Shown: positions 18,527 to 27,646 of the stretch, piece after piece
Layout: the number at the start of each line of letters is the position of its first letter
How positions within the stretch are numbered: position 1 is the stretch's first letter
From: Brenneria goodwinii
GTDB taxonomy: Bacteria > Pseudomonadota > Gammaproteobacteria > Enterobacterales > Enterobacteriaceae
Length of the DNA: 64,000 bases
NCBI RefSeq assembly: GCF_002291445.1
Contig: NZ_CP014137.1
Span: 1,240,001 to 1,304,000, forward strand
Direction: 5' to 3'
Translations under genes and position numbers: made by a program
Notes under the pieces: generated by a model
Told to the model about the DNA's origin: nothing
Seen by the model: the letters and a program-made list of their open reading frames with translations, nothing else
Database searches by the model: none

Positions 18527-19324
18527 CTACCGGCGTAGGTAGACCTGCGGGATCGGGTATTCGGGATGCGGGCTGACGTTCAGATCGGCCTGATACCAGC
18601 GGGTAAGCAGATCCTCCTGCAAGACCTGCTCCGGCGCGCCCTGCGCCACCAGTTTTCCTTCGTGCAGCAGTAAAATTCTGTCGGCATACAGGGCGGCCAG
18701 ATTGAGATCGTGCAATACGCAGCAAACCGCCAACGGTTGCCGCTGCGTCAACTGTTTCAACAGCCGCAGCAGATGCTGCTGATGATAGAGATCCAACGCC
18801 GAAGTGGGCTCGTCGAGAAACAGCCATCCCGGCGTCGGCTGCGGGTGCCAAAGCTGGGCCAGCACGCGGGCCAGTTGCACACGCTGCTGTTCGCCGCCGG
18901 AGAGATAACGGTAATCCCGATGCGCCAGATTCAGGCAGCCGGTTTGCTCCATTACCCGGCGTATGATGTCGCTATTTGCCGGGTCGCGCCCATACGGGGA
19001 ACGGCCCATGGCGACAACGTCCTGTACGCTGAAGGCGAAAGCCAGCCCGCTGTGCTGGCGCATCACCGCGCGGGTTTTAGCCAGTGCGGTCGGCGTCCAC
19101 TGGGAAAACGGCTTACCGGCCAATAAACATTCGCCTTGATGCGGCGTCAAATAACCGGTCAATAAGCGCAGCAGGGTTGATTTACCCGCGCCATTGGGGC
19201 CGATAATGGCCACGATCTCACCACAGTTTACCTCCAGTGAAATATTTTCGGTCAGGTAGCGTCCGCCAGCCTGGAAACTCAGGTTTCGGGCTACCAGCGC
19301 GTTATCCAGAACGGCGTTATTCAT
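18527..19324 (-). CDS. hmuV: haemin ABC transporter ATPase HmuV
   Basis: ATPase of the haem importer. The protein is 265 aa. Walker A GPNGAGKST is at residues 42-50, the signature is LSGGEQQRVQLARVLAQ, Walker B is WLFLDEPTSALD, and the H-loop is VLHDLNLA. The family-typical LWHPQP segment of HmuV proteins is present. It overlaps hmuU by eight bases and is the last gene of hmuSTUV. Confidence 0.95.
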   Translation of the reverse strand: MNNAVLDNALVARNLSFQAGGRYLTENISLEVNCGEIVAIIGPNGAGKSTLLRLLTGYLTPHQGECLLAGKPFSQWTPTALAKTRAVMRQHSGLAFAFSVQDVVAMGRSPYGRDPANSDIIRRVMEQTGCLNLAHRDYRYLSGGEQQRVQLARVLAQLWHPQPTPGWLFLDEPTSALDLYHQQHLLRLLKQLTQRQPLAVCCVLHDLNLAALYADRILLLHEGKLVAQGAPEQVLQEDLLTRWYQADLNVSPHPEYPIPQVYLRR

Positions 19325-20321
19325 TGCCGCGTCCTTTATGTTGCACGATTAACCATAAGAAATAAGGGCCGCCAATCAGGCTGGTGAACAGCCCGACAGG
19401 TATCTCCGCCGGGGACATGACCGTGCGCGCCAGGGTATCGGCAATCAGCAACAGACAGGCGCCGCCCAGGATGGAACCGGGAATCAGCCAGCGGTGATCG
19501 GCGCCAAGATGCATGCGAATGAGGTGGGGAATAATTAGCCCGATAAAGCCGATCACGCCGCTGACCGCAACGGCGACGCCCACCAACAACGAGCTTAACA
19601 GCAAGAGCATATGCTTGGTGCGCTTGACGTTAACGCCCAGATAGTGCGCTTCTTCATCGCCCAGTTGCAGCAAGTTTAAGCGGTGGGTTTGATACAGGGT
19701 AACCACCATCGCCGGAAGCACCAGCGTAGCGGCGACCAACAGCATCGGCCACTGCGCCTGACCTAAACTCCCCATTCCCCACAGTGAGAACTGGCGCAGT
19801 TGCTGATCGTTGCTGATGTAGGTTAATACGCCGACGCTGGCGATACACAGGGCATTAAGCGCAATACCGGCCAACAATAGCCGCGTCAGCCCGCCCTGTT
19901 CGGACCGGCTTAGAATGAAAATCACCGCGGTAATCGCCAGGCTGCCGACAAAAGCCGCCAGCATCGGGCTGTAGAGCGACAACAGCGGCGGAAGGCCGAG
20001 GGGCAGAACAATCGTCAGTGCCACACAGAGCGCGGCGCCGCTGCTGATCCCCAACAGTCCGGGATCGGCCAGCGGGTTCCGGAACAATCCCTGCATAATG
20101 GCGCCGGAACAGGCCAGCGCGCTGCCGACCAATACGGCCAGCAGCACGCGGGGAAGGCGAATATTCAACCAGACGTGCCACAGAGGATCGCTCAATGGCG
20201 TCAGCCACAGCGTTTTGAACGATAAGGCGAGTGCGCCGAGATTCGCCGCACACAGCATCAGCACCAACAGAAACAGCAGCAGAGCGGCCAGTAAATAACA
20301 AGGATGAAGCCGCTGCATCAT
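19317..20321 (-). CDS. hmuU: haemin ABC transporter permease HmuU
   Basis: FecCD-family permease with about ten membrane helices moving haem across the inner membrane. The protein is 334 aa. Conserved segments are LWHVWLNIRLPRVLLAVLVG, SGAIMQGLFRNPLADPGLLG, the coupling-helix region GDEEAHYLGVN and GFIGLIIPHLIRM. It overlaps hmuT by four bases and hmuV by eight. It is a distant homologue of btuC in the same window. Confidence 0.95.
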   Translation of the reverse strand: MMQRLHPCYLLAALLLFLLVLMLCAANLGALALSFKTLWLTPLSDPLWHVWLNIRLPRVLLAVLVGSALACSGAIMQGLFRNPLADPGLLGISSGAALCVALTIVLPLGLPPLLSLYSPMLAAFVGSLAITAVIFILSRSEQGGLTRLLLAGIALNALCIASVGVLTYISNDQQLRQFSLWGMGSLGQAQWPMLLVAATLVLPAMVVTLYQTHRLNLLQLGDEEAHYLGVNVKRTKHMLLLLSSLLVGVAVAVSGVIGFIGLIIPHLIRMHLGADHRWLIPGSILGGACLLLIADTLARTVMSPAEIPVGLFTSLIGGPYFLWLIVQHKGRGNE

Positions 20322-21136
20322 TTTATCTGTTCTGCCGCCTGACGGATGGTCGCCATCAGGGCCGGCGTCTCCAGCGTAAAGCCGAGCATCGCCATGTCAT
20401 CAACAACCAGCAAACGATGATTTTTCCCCGCCGGCGTTAGCGCCAGGCCCGGTAATTTCCATATTTGCTCTTCGCCGCCCAGGCTTTTTAATCCCTGAGT
20501 GGAGATCAGAATCAGATCCGGCGCGCTGGCCACCACGCCTTCCTGCGATAGCGGCTGATAGCGCTCAATGGCCTGCATGGCGTTGGTTAAACCAACGTTA
20601 CGGATGATGGTATCCGCAGGCGTATTTTTCCCGGCGGCCATCGCGGTCATACCGCCGTGACTAAGAATGAAAAGCGCTTTCACCGGCAGCGGCGTACCGG
20701 CGACGCTGGCCAACTGCTGCTGATAAGTCTCAGCCAGCTTCTTGCCTTCCGCTTCTTTATCCAGCGCCTGGGCAATCACGCTGATTTTCTGCGGGACGGT
20801 TTCCGGCACGGGTTTGGCCGGAATATTGATGACTTTGGCGCCGCTGTCCGCCACCTGTTGCAACACCAGTGAAGGCTGCGATAGTTCGCTGGCGATCACC
20901 AGAGAGGGCCTCATCGCCAGAATACCTTCGGTATTCAGTTGGCGCATGTAGCCAACATCGGGGAGTTTGGTGGCGGCATCGGGATGCAGGCTGGTGCTGT
21001 CCCTGGCGACCAGATCTTTTTCTGCGCCCAGCGCATAGATGATTTCAGTTACGTCGCCGCCGATGGAGACAATGCGTTCGGCGGCCGATGCGCATAGCGG
21101 CAGCGCCATTAACAACGGGAATAGCCAGTTTTTCAT
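20318..21136 (-). CDS. hmuT: periplasmic haemin-binding protein HmuT
   Basis: Substrate-binding protein that carries haem to HmuUV. The protein is 272 aa with a signal peptide (residues 1-18, LFPLLMALPLCASAAER). It has a class III (TroA/BtuF-like) fold: RIVSIGGDVTEIIYALGAE, then DSTSLHPDAATKLPDVGYMRQ. The conserved haem-ligating Tyr region includes GYMRQLNTEGILAMRPSLVIAS. It overlaps hmuS by four bases. Confidence 0.95.
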   Translation of the reverse strand: MKNWLFPLLMALPLCASAAERIVSIGGDVTEIIYALGAEKDLVARDSTSLHPDAATKLPDVGYMRQLNTEGILAMRPSLVIASELSQPSLVLQQVADSGAKVINIPAKPVPETVPQKISVIAQALDKEAEGKKLAETYQQQLASVAGTPLPVKALFILSHGGMTAMAAGKNTPADTIIRNVGLTNAMQAIERYQPLSQEGVVASAPDLILISTQGLKSLGGEEQIWKLPGLALTPAGKNHRLLVVDDMAMLGFTLETPALMATIRQAAEQIK

Positions 21137-22185
21137 GCGGCAAGCTCCTTAAGCGGTTTCAGTGCGCTAATTTGTTCACGCCATTGCTGCTGTTCCGGCG
21201 TGCCTTCGGTACGTTGTCCGAACAACTGCGCAATTTGCGTGCCGTCTGCAGCGTACAGTTCCAGGCTGGTGACAATGCCATCGGCGGTCGGTTTACGCGT
21301 TACCCAGCTTTCGGCAATGGCGTTTTCAATCAGATGCAACGTAAAGTCATGATTAAAAACGTTAATCCATTCGGCGAGCTGCTCCATCCGTTCCACGCGT
21401 TCGATTTTGCCGGTAAAAATCTGCACGCAGCCGCGGTTGCCGACAAATACCATAATTTCATTTTGCGCGTCTTGGGCGGCGAACAGCATTTGCGCCAACG
21501 CCGAGTTATCAACCTGATAGGCCAGATCATCGCTAACGGCACGGAAAGCCTGCTGACGGGTAAGGTTGTAACGCTTCAGCAGGATGAAAAATTGATGAAT
21601 ATCGGTCATTGCGCGCCAGTCGGCTTCAAGTTCCGGATTGTGTTCCACCGCAGAAGCGGCGTCCACGTCGGTCGTGGACGGGCGGATGGCCAGCGCCGGA
21701 TTTTCATTGCCGGCGAACTGTTCGACGAACTGCCGCCAGGCCGGCAACTCGGTGGCGTCGGTCGCATAAACCTTCAGAATGGCGTCGCCCTGATGGTCAA
21801 AAAACTGAATGCTTTGACGTTCGCCGCGCGGCGTGGTTTCCACCAGCGAAAAAGCGGACGCCCACTGATGCAGGAATAACCGTAAGTCCAGCTCGCGCGG
21901 ATTAAGAATCAGGCCGGCGTGGCCATCCAATTGTTGGTTGCGGTAATAGCCGACGTGCTCATGAACGGCATAGTCATTGCGCGTGATCGACTTGGTATTA
22001 CCAACCTGCTCCAGGGCGGTCAGCCAGGATTTGGCGTCGCCCCGCAGACGCGTGGCATCATGTCCGACGCGCGCGTGAGTTAATTCAGCTTCGCTGATAC
22101 CGAGCAGCTCTGCCAGATCGCGGGCATATTTACGCGGATGCGCGATTTTAGCCTGTAGATATTGTTGGTAGATTGAAGTCTGCAT
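21133..22185 (-). CDS. hmuS: haemin-degrading/transport factor HmuS
   Basis: Cytoplasmic haem-handling protein of the HmuS/HemS/ChuS family, which binds and degrades or traffics imported haem. It has 350 aa, made of two homologous halves (about 20-170 and 190-340). ATG 22185 with AAGGAAG upstream is preferred; the open frame starts at 22215. It is the first gene of hmuSTUV with a Fur box 44-62 bases upstream. In Yersinia and pectobacteria the TonB-dependent receptor hmuR normally precedes it; here it does not. Confidence 0.95.
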   Translation of the reverse strand: MQTSIYQQYLQAKIAHPRKYARDLAELLGISEAELTHARVGHDATRLRGDAKSWLTALEQVGNTKSITRNDYAVHEHVGYYRNQQLDGHAGLILNPRELDLRLFLHQWASAFSLVETTPRGERQSIQFFDHQGDAILKVYATDATELPAWRQFVEQFAGNENPALAIRPSTTDVDAASAVEHNPELEADWRAMTDIHQFFILLKRYNLTRQQAFRAVSDDLAYQVDNSALAQMLFAAQDAQNEIMVFVGNRGCVQIFTGKIERVERMEQLAEWINVFNHDFTLHLIENAIAESWVTRKPTADGIVTSLELYAADGTQIAQLFGQRTEGTPEQQQWREQISALKPLKELAA

Positions 22186-22228
22186 TGTCGCTTCCTTATT
22201 CTTTGTTTTCATCACAGCATAGCCAGAA

Positions 22229-22247
22229 ATTAATGAGAATCATTTTC
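22229..22247 (-). promoter_or_regulatory. Fur box upstream of hmuSTUV
   Basis: On the minus strand GAAAATGATTCTCATTAAT matches the 19-base Fur consensus (GATAATGATAATCATTATC) at 14 positions. It lies 44 bases upstream of the hmuS start codon, so iron-replete Fur should repress the operon. Confidence 0.75.
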
Positions 22248-22441
22248 ATGTAACAAAAAAGTTACATCAAGTGAAATTTTCTTAATCCATTGGAAATGAA
22301 ACCTAGAGCGACAACGGCGGATGAGGTTGTGTCGATTCCTGGCGAATTCCACGTCGCGAAGAGGGAAGTCGGCTTGTTTTCAGTCTTCCCCACCACTAAT
22401 TGATAAAAAGGAATAGTGGATCACATATCGTCCCCCTAACT

Positions 22442-22461
22442 TAGTTCAGCATGCTGAACTA
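22442..22461. promoter_or_regulatory. 20-base perfect palindrome, probable IclR-family operator
   Basis: TAGTTCAGCATGCTGAACTA is its own reverse complement over all 20 bases. It lies 61 bases upstream of the IclR-family regulator start. IclR-type dimers commonly bind palindromes of this size at their own promoters. Control of the following sugar-acid operon is inferred from position. Confidence 0.6.
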
Positions 22462-22521
22462 GATATATTATTCGACTTCCTGGGCGGGTAGACTTTTTAA
22501 TAACGGAAAACGGGGGCCGTT

Positions 22522-23310
22522 ATGAGTGGCAAAGGATGTAATTCAGTGGTCAGAGCTGAAAAAATTCTGACATATATTGCTTATGTCGGTGCGGCAAGTT
22601 TTATGGAGCTGATAAAAGAATTTCAGTACCCTAAAAGCAGCCTGCTTAATTTATTGAATGTCATGGTAGAGTGCGGTTTTTTAATTAAAAATGAACGCGG
22701 GCAGTATTCTCTCGGAATAAAGAACTATGAACTTGGCTGTCAGGCTTTGCACAGGAAGAATATATTTGAAGTAACAAAACGTCCTATGCAAGAACTTTCG
22801 CTTAAAAGCGGTTTGGTCTGCCATTTGGGAGCAATGGAAAACTATTATGCCATTTACCTTGATAAGGTTGAAAGCCCTGATTCGGTACCGACCAGGAAAA
22901 GCTGGATAGGGAAAAAACTGGAGTTGCATATTACGGCGCTCGGTAAAGCGTTGCTGGCCTGGAAAACTCAGGAGGAAATGGATTATTTTTTAGATGCGCT
23001 AATACTGAAAAAACATACTCAAAATACGCTGACAGATAAAAAATTATTCAGGGGAGAGTTACAGAAAACACGCCTGAGAGGTTGGGCTATAGATAATGAA
23101 GAATCAACTTATGGCGCGGTGTGCCTGAGTATGCCGATTTTCAATATGTATAACCGGGTTAACTATGCAATTTCATTGTCGGGAAATCCGGTAATTTTTT
23201 CAGGAAATAAAACCGATGATTATCTTGAATTGCTCCGTCAATGCGCGGAACAAATATCATACGGGCTGGGTTACAGGAATACATTTGAATATTTTAGAAA
23301 AGGAAACTGA
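22522..23310 (+). CDS. IclR-family transcriptional regulator of the sugar-acid operon
   Basis: 262 aa. The N-terminal winged helix-turn-helix (about 9-68: SVVRAEKILTYIAYVG, then YPKSSLLNLLNVMVECGFL) precedes an IclR effector-binding domain (about 80-255; LHITALGKALLAW and GWAIDNEESTYGAVCLSMPIF are family landmarks). It lies five bases upstream of the aldolase gene. The gene order matches E. coli yjhI-yjhH-yjhG-yjhF, where YjhI is the IclR member; the paralogue YagI/XynR responds to xylonate. The role as repressor of the operon, relieved by a sugar acid, is inferred. The gene is more AT-rich than those that follow. Confidence 0.85.
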   Translation: MSGKGCNSVVRAEKILTYIAYVGAASFMELIKEFQYPKSSLLNLLNVMVECGFLIKNERGQYSLGIKNYELGCQALHRKNIFEVTKRPMQELSLKSGLVCHLGAMENYYAIYLDKVESPDSVPTRKSWIGKKLELHITALGKALLAWKTQEEMDYFLDALILKKHTQNTLTDKKLFRGELQKTRLRGWAIDNEESTYGAVCLSMPIFNMYNRVNYAISLSGNPVIFSGNKTDDYLELLRQCAEQISYGLGYRNTFEYFRKGN

Positions 23311-23315
23311 TATAA

Positions 23316-24221
23316 ATGAAAAAGTTTAATGGAATTATCCCACCGGTATCCACTACCTTTGATAGCAACGGGAATATTGACGAAGTCGCCTTAAAACAGG
23401 TTGCTGATTTTCTTATCGAAAAAGGCGTCAACGGACTGTTTTACCTGGGAACGGGGGGGGAATTCAGCCAGATGAACGCCGGTCAGCGAATGGCTCTTGC
23501 CGAGGTGGCGATTGACGCGGTCGGCGGCCGGGTTCCGGTCTTGATCGGCATCGGATCGCCTTCCACCGCCGAGGCCGTGCAACTGGCGAAACATGCCGAA
23601 GCCTGCGGCGCGGACGGAGTCGTCGCTATTAACCCCTATTACTGGAAAGTCGCCTCCCGCAATCTGGATGAATATTATCGCCAGATTGCAAGCAGCGTCA
23701 GCCTGCCCGTCATTATTTATAACTTTCCGGGGCTTACCGGTCAGGATTTAACGCCCGAAGTGGTGAAACGTCTGGTGTTGCAAAATGAGAATATCGTCGG
23801 CATCAAAGATACTATCGACAGCGTCGGTCATCTTCGGGCCATAATTAACACGGTCAAAGCCGTGCGCCCTGAGTTTTCCGTATTTTGCGGTTACGACGAT
23901 CATTTACTCAATACGCTTTTACTGGGCGGCGATGGCGCCATTACCGCAAGCGCGAATTTCGCACCTGAATTATCCGTGGAAATTTTTGATGCGTATCAGG
24001 CCGGCGATCTCGCTACGGCGACGATGCTGAATAAAAAATTACTGCAACTTCCATCTATTTATTCTCTGGAAACGCCGTTTGTGTCTCTCATCAAATTTGC
24101 GATGCAATGTGTGGGGCTACCGGTGAACACCTATTGTCTGCCGCCGATTATGGAAGCTTCCGATGAGGCGAAAGAAAAAGTGCGCGCATTATTGGCCTCG
24201 CAGGGAATTTTAAAATCATAA
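23316..24221 (+). CDS. yjhH: 2-keto-3-deoxy sugar-acid aldolase (DapA/NAL family, YjhH-like)
   Basis: Class I aldolase of 301 aa, predicted to cleave 2-dehydro-3-deoxy-D-pentonate to pyruvate and glycolaldehyde. Start ATG 23316 follows AAAGGA. It is a TIM barrel with Tyr135 (IIYNFPG) and Schiff-base Lys164 (VGIKDT), the catalytic pair of the dihydrodipicolinate synthase/N-acetylneuraminate lyase family. The substrate loop GTGGEFSQM replaces the GTTGE of true DapA, as in YagE/YjhH. Coupling to the dehydratase next to it supports the sugar-acid role over lysine synthesis. Confidence 0.88.
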   Translation: MKKFNGIIPPVSTTFDSNGNIDEVALKQVADFLIEKGVNGLFYLGTGGEFSQMNAGQRMALAEVAIDAVGGRVPVLIGIGSPSTAEAVQLAKHAEACGADGVVAINPYYWKVASRNLDEYYRQIASSVSLPVIIYNFPGLTGQDLTPEVVKRLVLQNENIVGIKDTIDSVGHLRAIINTVKAVRPEFSVFCGYDDHLLNTLLLGGDGAITASANFAPELSVEIFDAYQAGDLATATMLNKKLLQLPSIYSLETPFVSLIKFAMQCVGLPVNTYCLPPIMEASDEAKEKVRALLASQGILKS

Positions 24222-24230
24222 GGGGATACC

Positions 24231-26198
24231 ATGTCTGTTCTCGATATTTTTAATAACGATAACCGGGATATTTACCAGATCAGGACTCACGCTTCCGGCC
24301 CTCAAGGCGAACTGCCGCTGACACCGGATATGTTGATAAATCGCCCCAGCGGCGATATTTTCGGCATGACGATGAATGCCGGAATGGGCTGGGCGCCTGA
24401 CGAACTTAACCGCGACGGCGTTCTGCTGCTCAGCACGTTGGGCGGGCTTCGCGGGCCTGAGGGTAAACCTGCCGCGTTGGCGCTTCACCAGGGCCATTAC
24501 GAGCTGGATATTCAGATGAAAGCGGCGGCGGACATCATTAAAACGCATAACGCGCTGCCTTATGCGGTCTACGTCTCCGATCCCTGCGACGGACGCACTC
24601 AGGGGACGACCGGGATGTTCGACTCGCTTCCCTATCGCAACGATGCCTCAATGGTGATGCGTCGCCTGATTCGCTCACTGCCGGGGGCAAAAGCGGTGAT
24701 TGGCGTGGCGACCTGCGACAAAGGGCTTCCCGCTACCATGATGGCGCTGGCGTCACAGCATGACAAAGCAACGGTGTTAATCCCCGGCGGCGCCACTTTG
24801 CCGGCGTTGGACGGGGAGGATAACGGCAAGGTACAGACCATCGGCACTCGTTTCGCCAATGGCGAGTTATCGCTGCAAAACGCCCGCCGCGCGGGATGTC
24901 AGGCCTGCGCGTCCTCGGGGGGCGGATGTCAGTTCCTCGGAACGGCGGGAACATCGCAGGTTGTCGCCGAGGGACTGGGACTGGCGATCCCCCATTCCGC
25001 GTTGGCGCCTTCCGGCGAGCCGGTCTGGATCGAGATAGCCAGAGCATCGGCGCGGGCAGCGCTGCTGTTGAACAAAAAGGGCATCACCACCAAGGATATT
25101 CTCACCGATAAAGCGATTGAGAATGCCATGATGATTCATGCGGCGTTTGGCGGCTCCACCAATCTCCTGCTGCATATTGCGGCGATTGCGCATCAGGCGG
25201 GTTGCCATATCCCGACCGTGGATGACTGGATCCGGATTAATCAACAAGTACCCCGGCTGGTCAGCGTACTGCCGAACGGACCGGTTTATCATCCGACCGT
25301 CAGAGCCTTTATGGCGGGAGGCGTGCCGGAAGTTATGCTGCATCTGCGCCAATTGGGGCTTCTGCATGAAGATGTCATGACCGTCACCGGCAATAGTCTG
25401 AATGAAAATCTGGACTGGTGGGAACAGTCTGAGCGGCGTCGGGTATTTAAAGATTTACTGCTCAAACAGGAACAGGTCGAAGCGGAAGACGTGATCATGT
25501 CGCCGCAACAGGCTCTGAAACGCGGGTTGACGTCAACCATTACATTCCCGGTGGGGAATATTGCGCCGGAAGGATCTGTTATTAAATCCACCGCAATCGA
25601 TCCCTCGGTTATTGATGAACAAGGCATTTATTATCATAAAGCCCCGGTGAAGGTTTATCTTTCGGAAAAAACCGCTATTTATGACATCAAACACGAGAAA
25701 ATTAAAGCGGGCGATATTCTGGTGATTATCGGCGTCGGGCCGTCCGGCACGGGAATGGAGGAAACCTATCAAGTAACCAGCGCGTTGAAACATTTGTCCT
25801 ATGGCAAGCAAGTATCATTGATTACCGATGCCCGGTTCTCCGGTGTTTCCACCGGCGCCTGTATTGGTCATGTCGGTCCGGAAGCATTGGCAGGTGGCGC
25901 AATCGGAAAATTACGCACTGGAGATATTGTTGAAATAAAAATTGATTGTAAAAAACTCCATGGGGAAGTTAATTTTCTGGGGACAGTCAATGATGAAAAT
26001 CCACTGTCAAAAGAAGAAGCAACCGCTCTTTTGCATACCAGATGTAGTCACCCTGATTTAATGCCCGACCCCGAATTACCGGATGATACTCGACTCTGGG
26101 CAATGCTTCAGTCGGTAAGCGGCGGTACATGGAAAGGGTGTATATATGACGTAAATAAAATAAGCGATGCACTGGGGGAATATATTAATAAGTCCTGA
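24231..26198 (+). CDS. yjhG: D-xylonate-type dehydratase (IlvD/Edd family, YjhG-like)
   Basis: 655 aa, the same length as E. coli YjhG and YagF, which dehydrate D-xylonate to 2-dehydro-3-deoxy-D-pentonate. The IlvD/Edd fold is evident: Fe-S cysteines at about 119 (SDPCDGRTQGTTG), 162 (TCDKGLPATM) and in ACASSGGGCQF. The C-terminal swivel domain has GPSGTGMEET and DARFSGVSTGACIGHVGPEA. The start has an AAGGGGA ribosome site. A related aldonate could be the true substrate, but agreement with YjhG is close throughout. Confidence 0.92.
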   Translation: MSVLDIFNNDNRDIYQIRTHASGPQGELPLTPDMLINRPSGDIFGMTMNAGMGWAPDELNRDGVLLLSTLGGLRGPEGKPAALALHQGHYELDIQMKAAADIIKTHNALPYAVYVSDPCDGRTQGTTGMFDSLPYRNDASMVMRRLIRSLPGAKAVIGVATCDKGLPATMMALASQHDKATVLIPGGATLPALDGEDNGKVQTIGTRFANGELSLQNARRAGCQACASSGGGCQFLGTAGTSQVVAEGLGLAIPHSALAPSGEPVWIEIARASARAALLLNKKGITTKDILTDKAIENAMMIHAAFGGSTNLLLHIAAIAHQAGCHIPTVDDWIRINQQVPRLVSVLPNGPVYHPTVRAFMAGGVPEVMLHLRQLGLLHEDVMTVTGNSLNENLDWWEQSERRRVFKDLLLKQEQVEAEDVIMSPQQALKRGLTSTITFPVGNIAPEGSVIKSTAIDPSVIDEQGIYYHKAPVKVYLSEKTAIYDIKHEKIKAGDILVIIGVGPSGTGMEETYQVTSALKHLSYGKQVSLITDARFSGVSTGACIGHVGPEALAGGAIGKLRTGDIVEIKIDCKKLHGEVNFLGTVNDENPLSKEEATALLHTRCSHPDLMPDPELPDDTRLWAMLQSVSGGTWKGCIYDVNKISDALGEYINKS

Positions 26199-26282
26199 AG
26201 AGATTATTAATAGTAAACTTGGAATGAGTATTTCATAAATAAATACATAAGAACATCTTTTCCTGATTAATGAGAGGTCGTT

Positions 26283-27632
26283 ATGCCACTATTAATAGTT
26301 GTGGTAGGTATTGCTGTACTCCTGCTTTTAACCATAAAAATAAAACTAAATACTTTTGTTTCATTAATTATTGTCTCAATCGGCGTCGCCATCGCCAGCG
26401 GCATGGAACTGAATAAGGTTGTCGTTTCGGTCGAATCCGGGCTGGGAGGCACGCTGGGTCATATCGGCCTGATATTCGGCTTTGGCGTGATGCTGGGGCG
26501 TTTATTGTCGGACGCTGGCGGCGCACAGCGTATCGCGCTCACCATGCTGAAGTATTTCGGTGTGAAAAAACTGGACTGGGCAGTGGTTTGCTCGGCATTT
26601 ATCGTGGGGATTGCACTTTTTTTCGAAGTCGGTCTGATCCTGCTGGTGCCTATTTTGTTCGCGATTGCCAGAGAAGCGAAAATTTCCCCGATGTACATGT
26701 GCGTACCGATGCTGGCGGGGCTGCTGGTGGCTCATGGTTTTCTTCCTCCCCACCCGGGACCAACCGTCATCGCCAGAGAATATGGCGCGGATGTCGGGGT
26801 TGTACTGATCTACGGGATCGTGATAGGCATTCCCACCTTTATTCTCTGCGGCCCGTTTCTTAACAAAGTATGCCGACGTTTGATCCCGGACGCATTTAAA
26901 AAAGAGGGAAATATCGCTTCGCTCGGTGCGGCAAAGAGTTTTACCGAAAACGAAATGCCAGGTTTTGGCATCAGTTTCTTAACCGCCATGTTGCCGGTGA
27001 TCCTGATGGCGCTGGTGACTATCATCGAAATGGCCCGTCCGAAAGACGCCGGCGATCCCGGCATGTTGTATTCCGTGGTGCTGTTCTTCGGGAATTCGAC
27101 CATCGCGATGCTGATTTCACTGTTGTTTGCCATCTATACGATGGGTGTCGGCAGAGGGAAAACAATTACGGAATTAATGAACTCCTGTGGCAAGGCGATC
27201 GCGGGAATTGCCGGTCTGTTGCTGATTATCGGCGGCGGTGGCGCGTTTAAACAGGTATTGATTGATTCCGGGGTGGGTAATTACATTTCGTTGTTGGTTT
27301 CCGGGATGGATATTAACCCAATCCTGATGGCATGGGGCGTCGCGGCGTTTTTACGAATTTGTCTGGGTTCCGCGACTGTGGCGGCGATATCGACCGCGGG
27401 CCTGGTCATTCCGTTATTGGCCGCACATCCGAACACCAACCTGGCGCTAATTACTCTGGCTACCGGAGCGGGCTCATGCATCTGTTCCCACGTTAATGAT
27501 GCGAGTTTCTGGATGATAAAGGACTTCTTTGGCCTGACAACCAAAGAAACCTTATTGTCCTGGACGTTAATGTCCACGCTATTATCGATCTGTGGTCTGA
27601 TATTTATTCTGCTGGTCAGCATGGTGTTCTGA
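26283..27632 (+). CDS. yjhF: GntP-family sugar-acid permease (YjhF-like)
   Basis: 449 aa with about 12-14 membrane segments, a proton symporter of the gluconate permease (GntP) family. Family motifs are FGFGVMLGRLLSDAGGAQRIA, GLLVAHGFLPPHPGPTV, and near the C-terminus GAGSCICSHVNDASFWMIK. Last gene of the IclR-aldolase-dehydratase-permease set, so it probably imports the aldonate that the dehydratase uses. It ends 14 bases from the convergent ppsR stop. Confidence 0.92.
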   Translation: MPLLIVVVGIAVLLLLTIKIKLNTFVSLIIVSIGVAIASGMELNKVVVSVESGLGGTLGHIGLIFGFGVMLGRLLSDAGGAQRIALTMLKYFGVKKLDWAVVCSAFIVGIALFFEVGLILLVPILFAIAREAKISPMYMCVPMLAGLLVAHGFLPPHPGPTVIAREYGADVGVVLIYGIVIGIPTFILCGPFLNKVCRRLIPDAFKKEGNIASLGAAKSFTENEMPGFGISFLTAMLPVILMALVTIIEMARPKDAGDPGMLYSVVLFFGNSTIAMLISLLFAIYTMGVGRGKTITELMNSCGKAIAGIAGLLLIIGGGGAFKQVLIDSGVGNYISLLVSGMDINPILMAWGVAAFLRICLGSATVAAISTAGLVIPLLAAHPNTNLALITLATGAGSCICSHVNDASFWMIKDFFGLTTKETLLSWTLMSTLLSICGLIFILLVSMVF

Positions 27633-27646
27633 TAGCGGAACACTGG

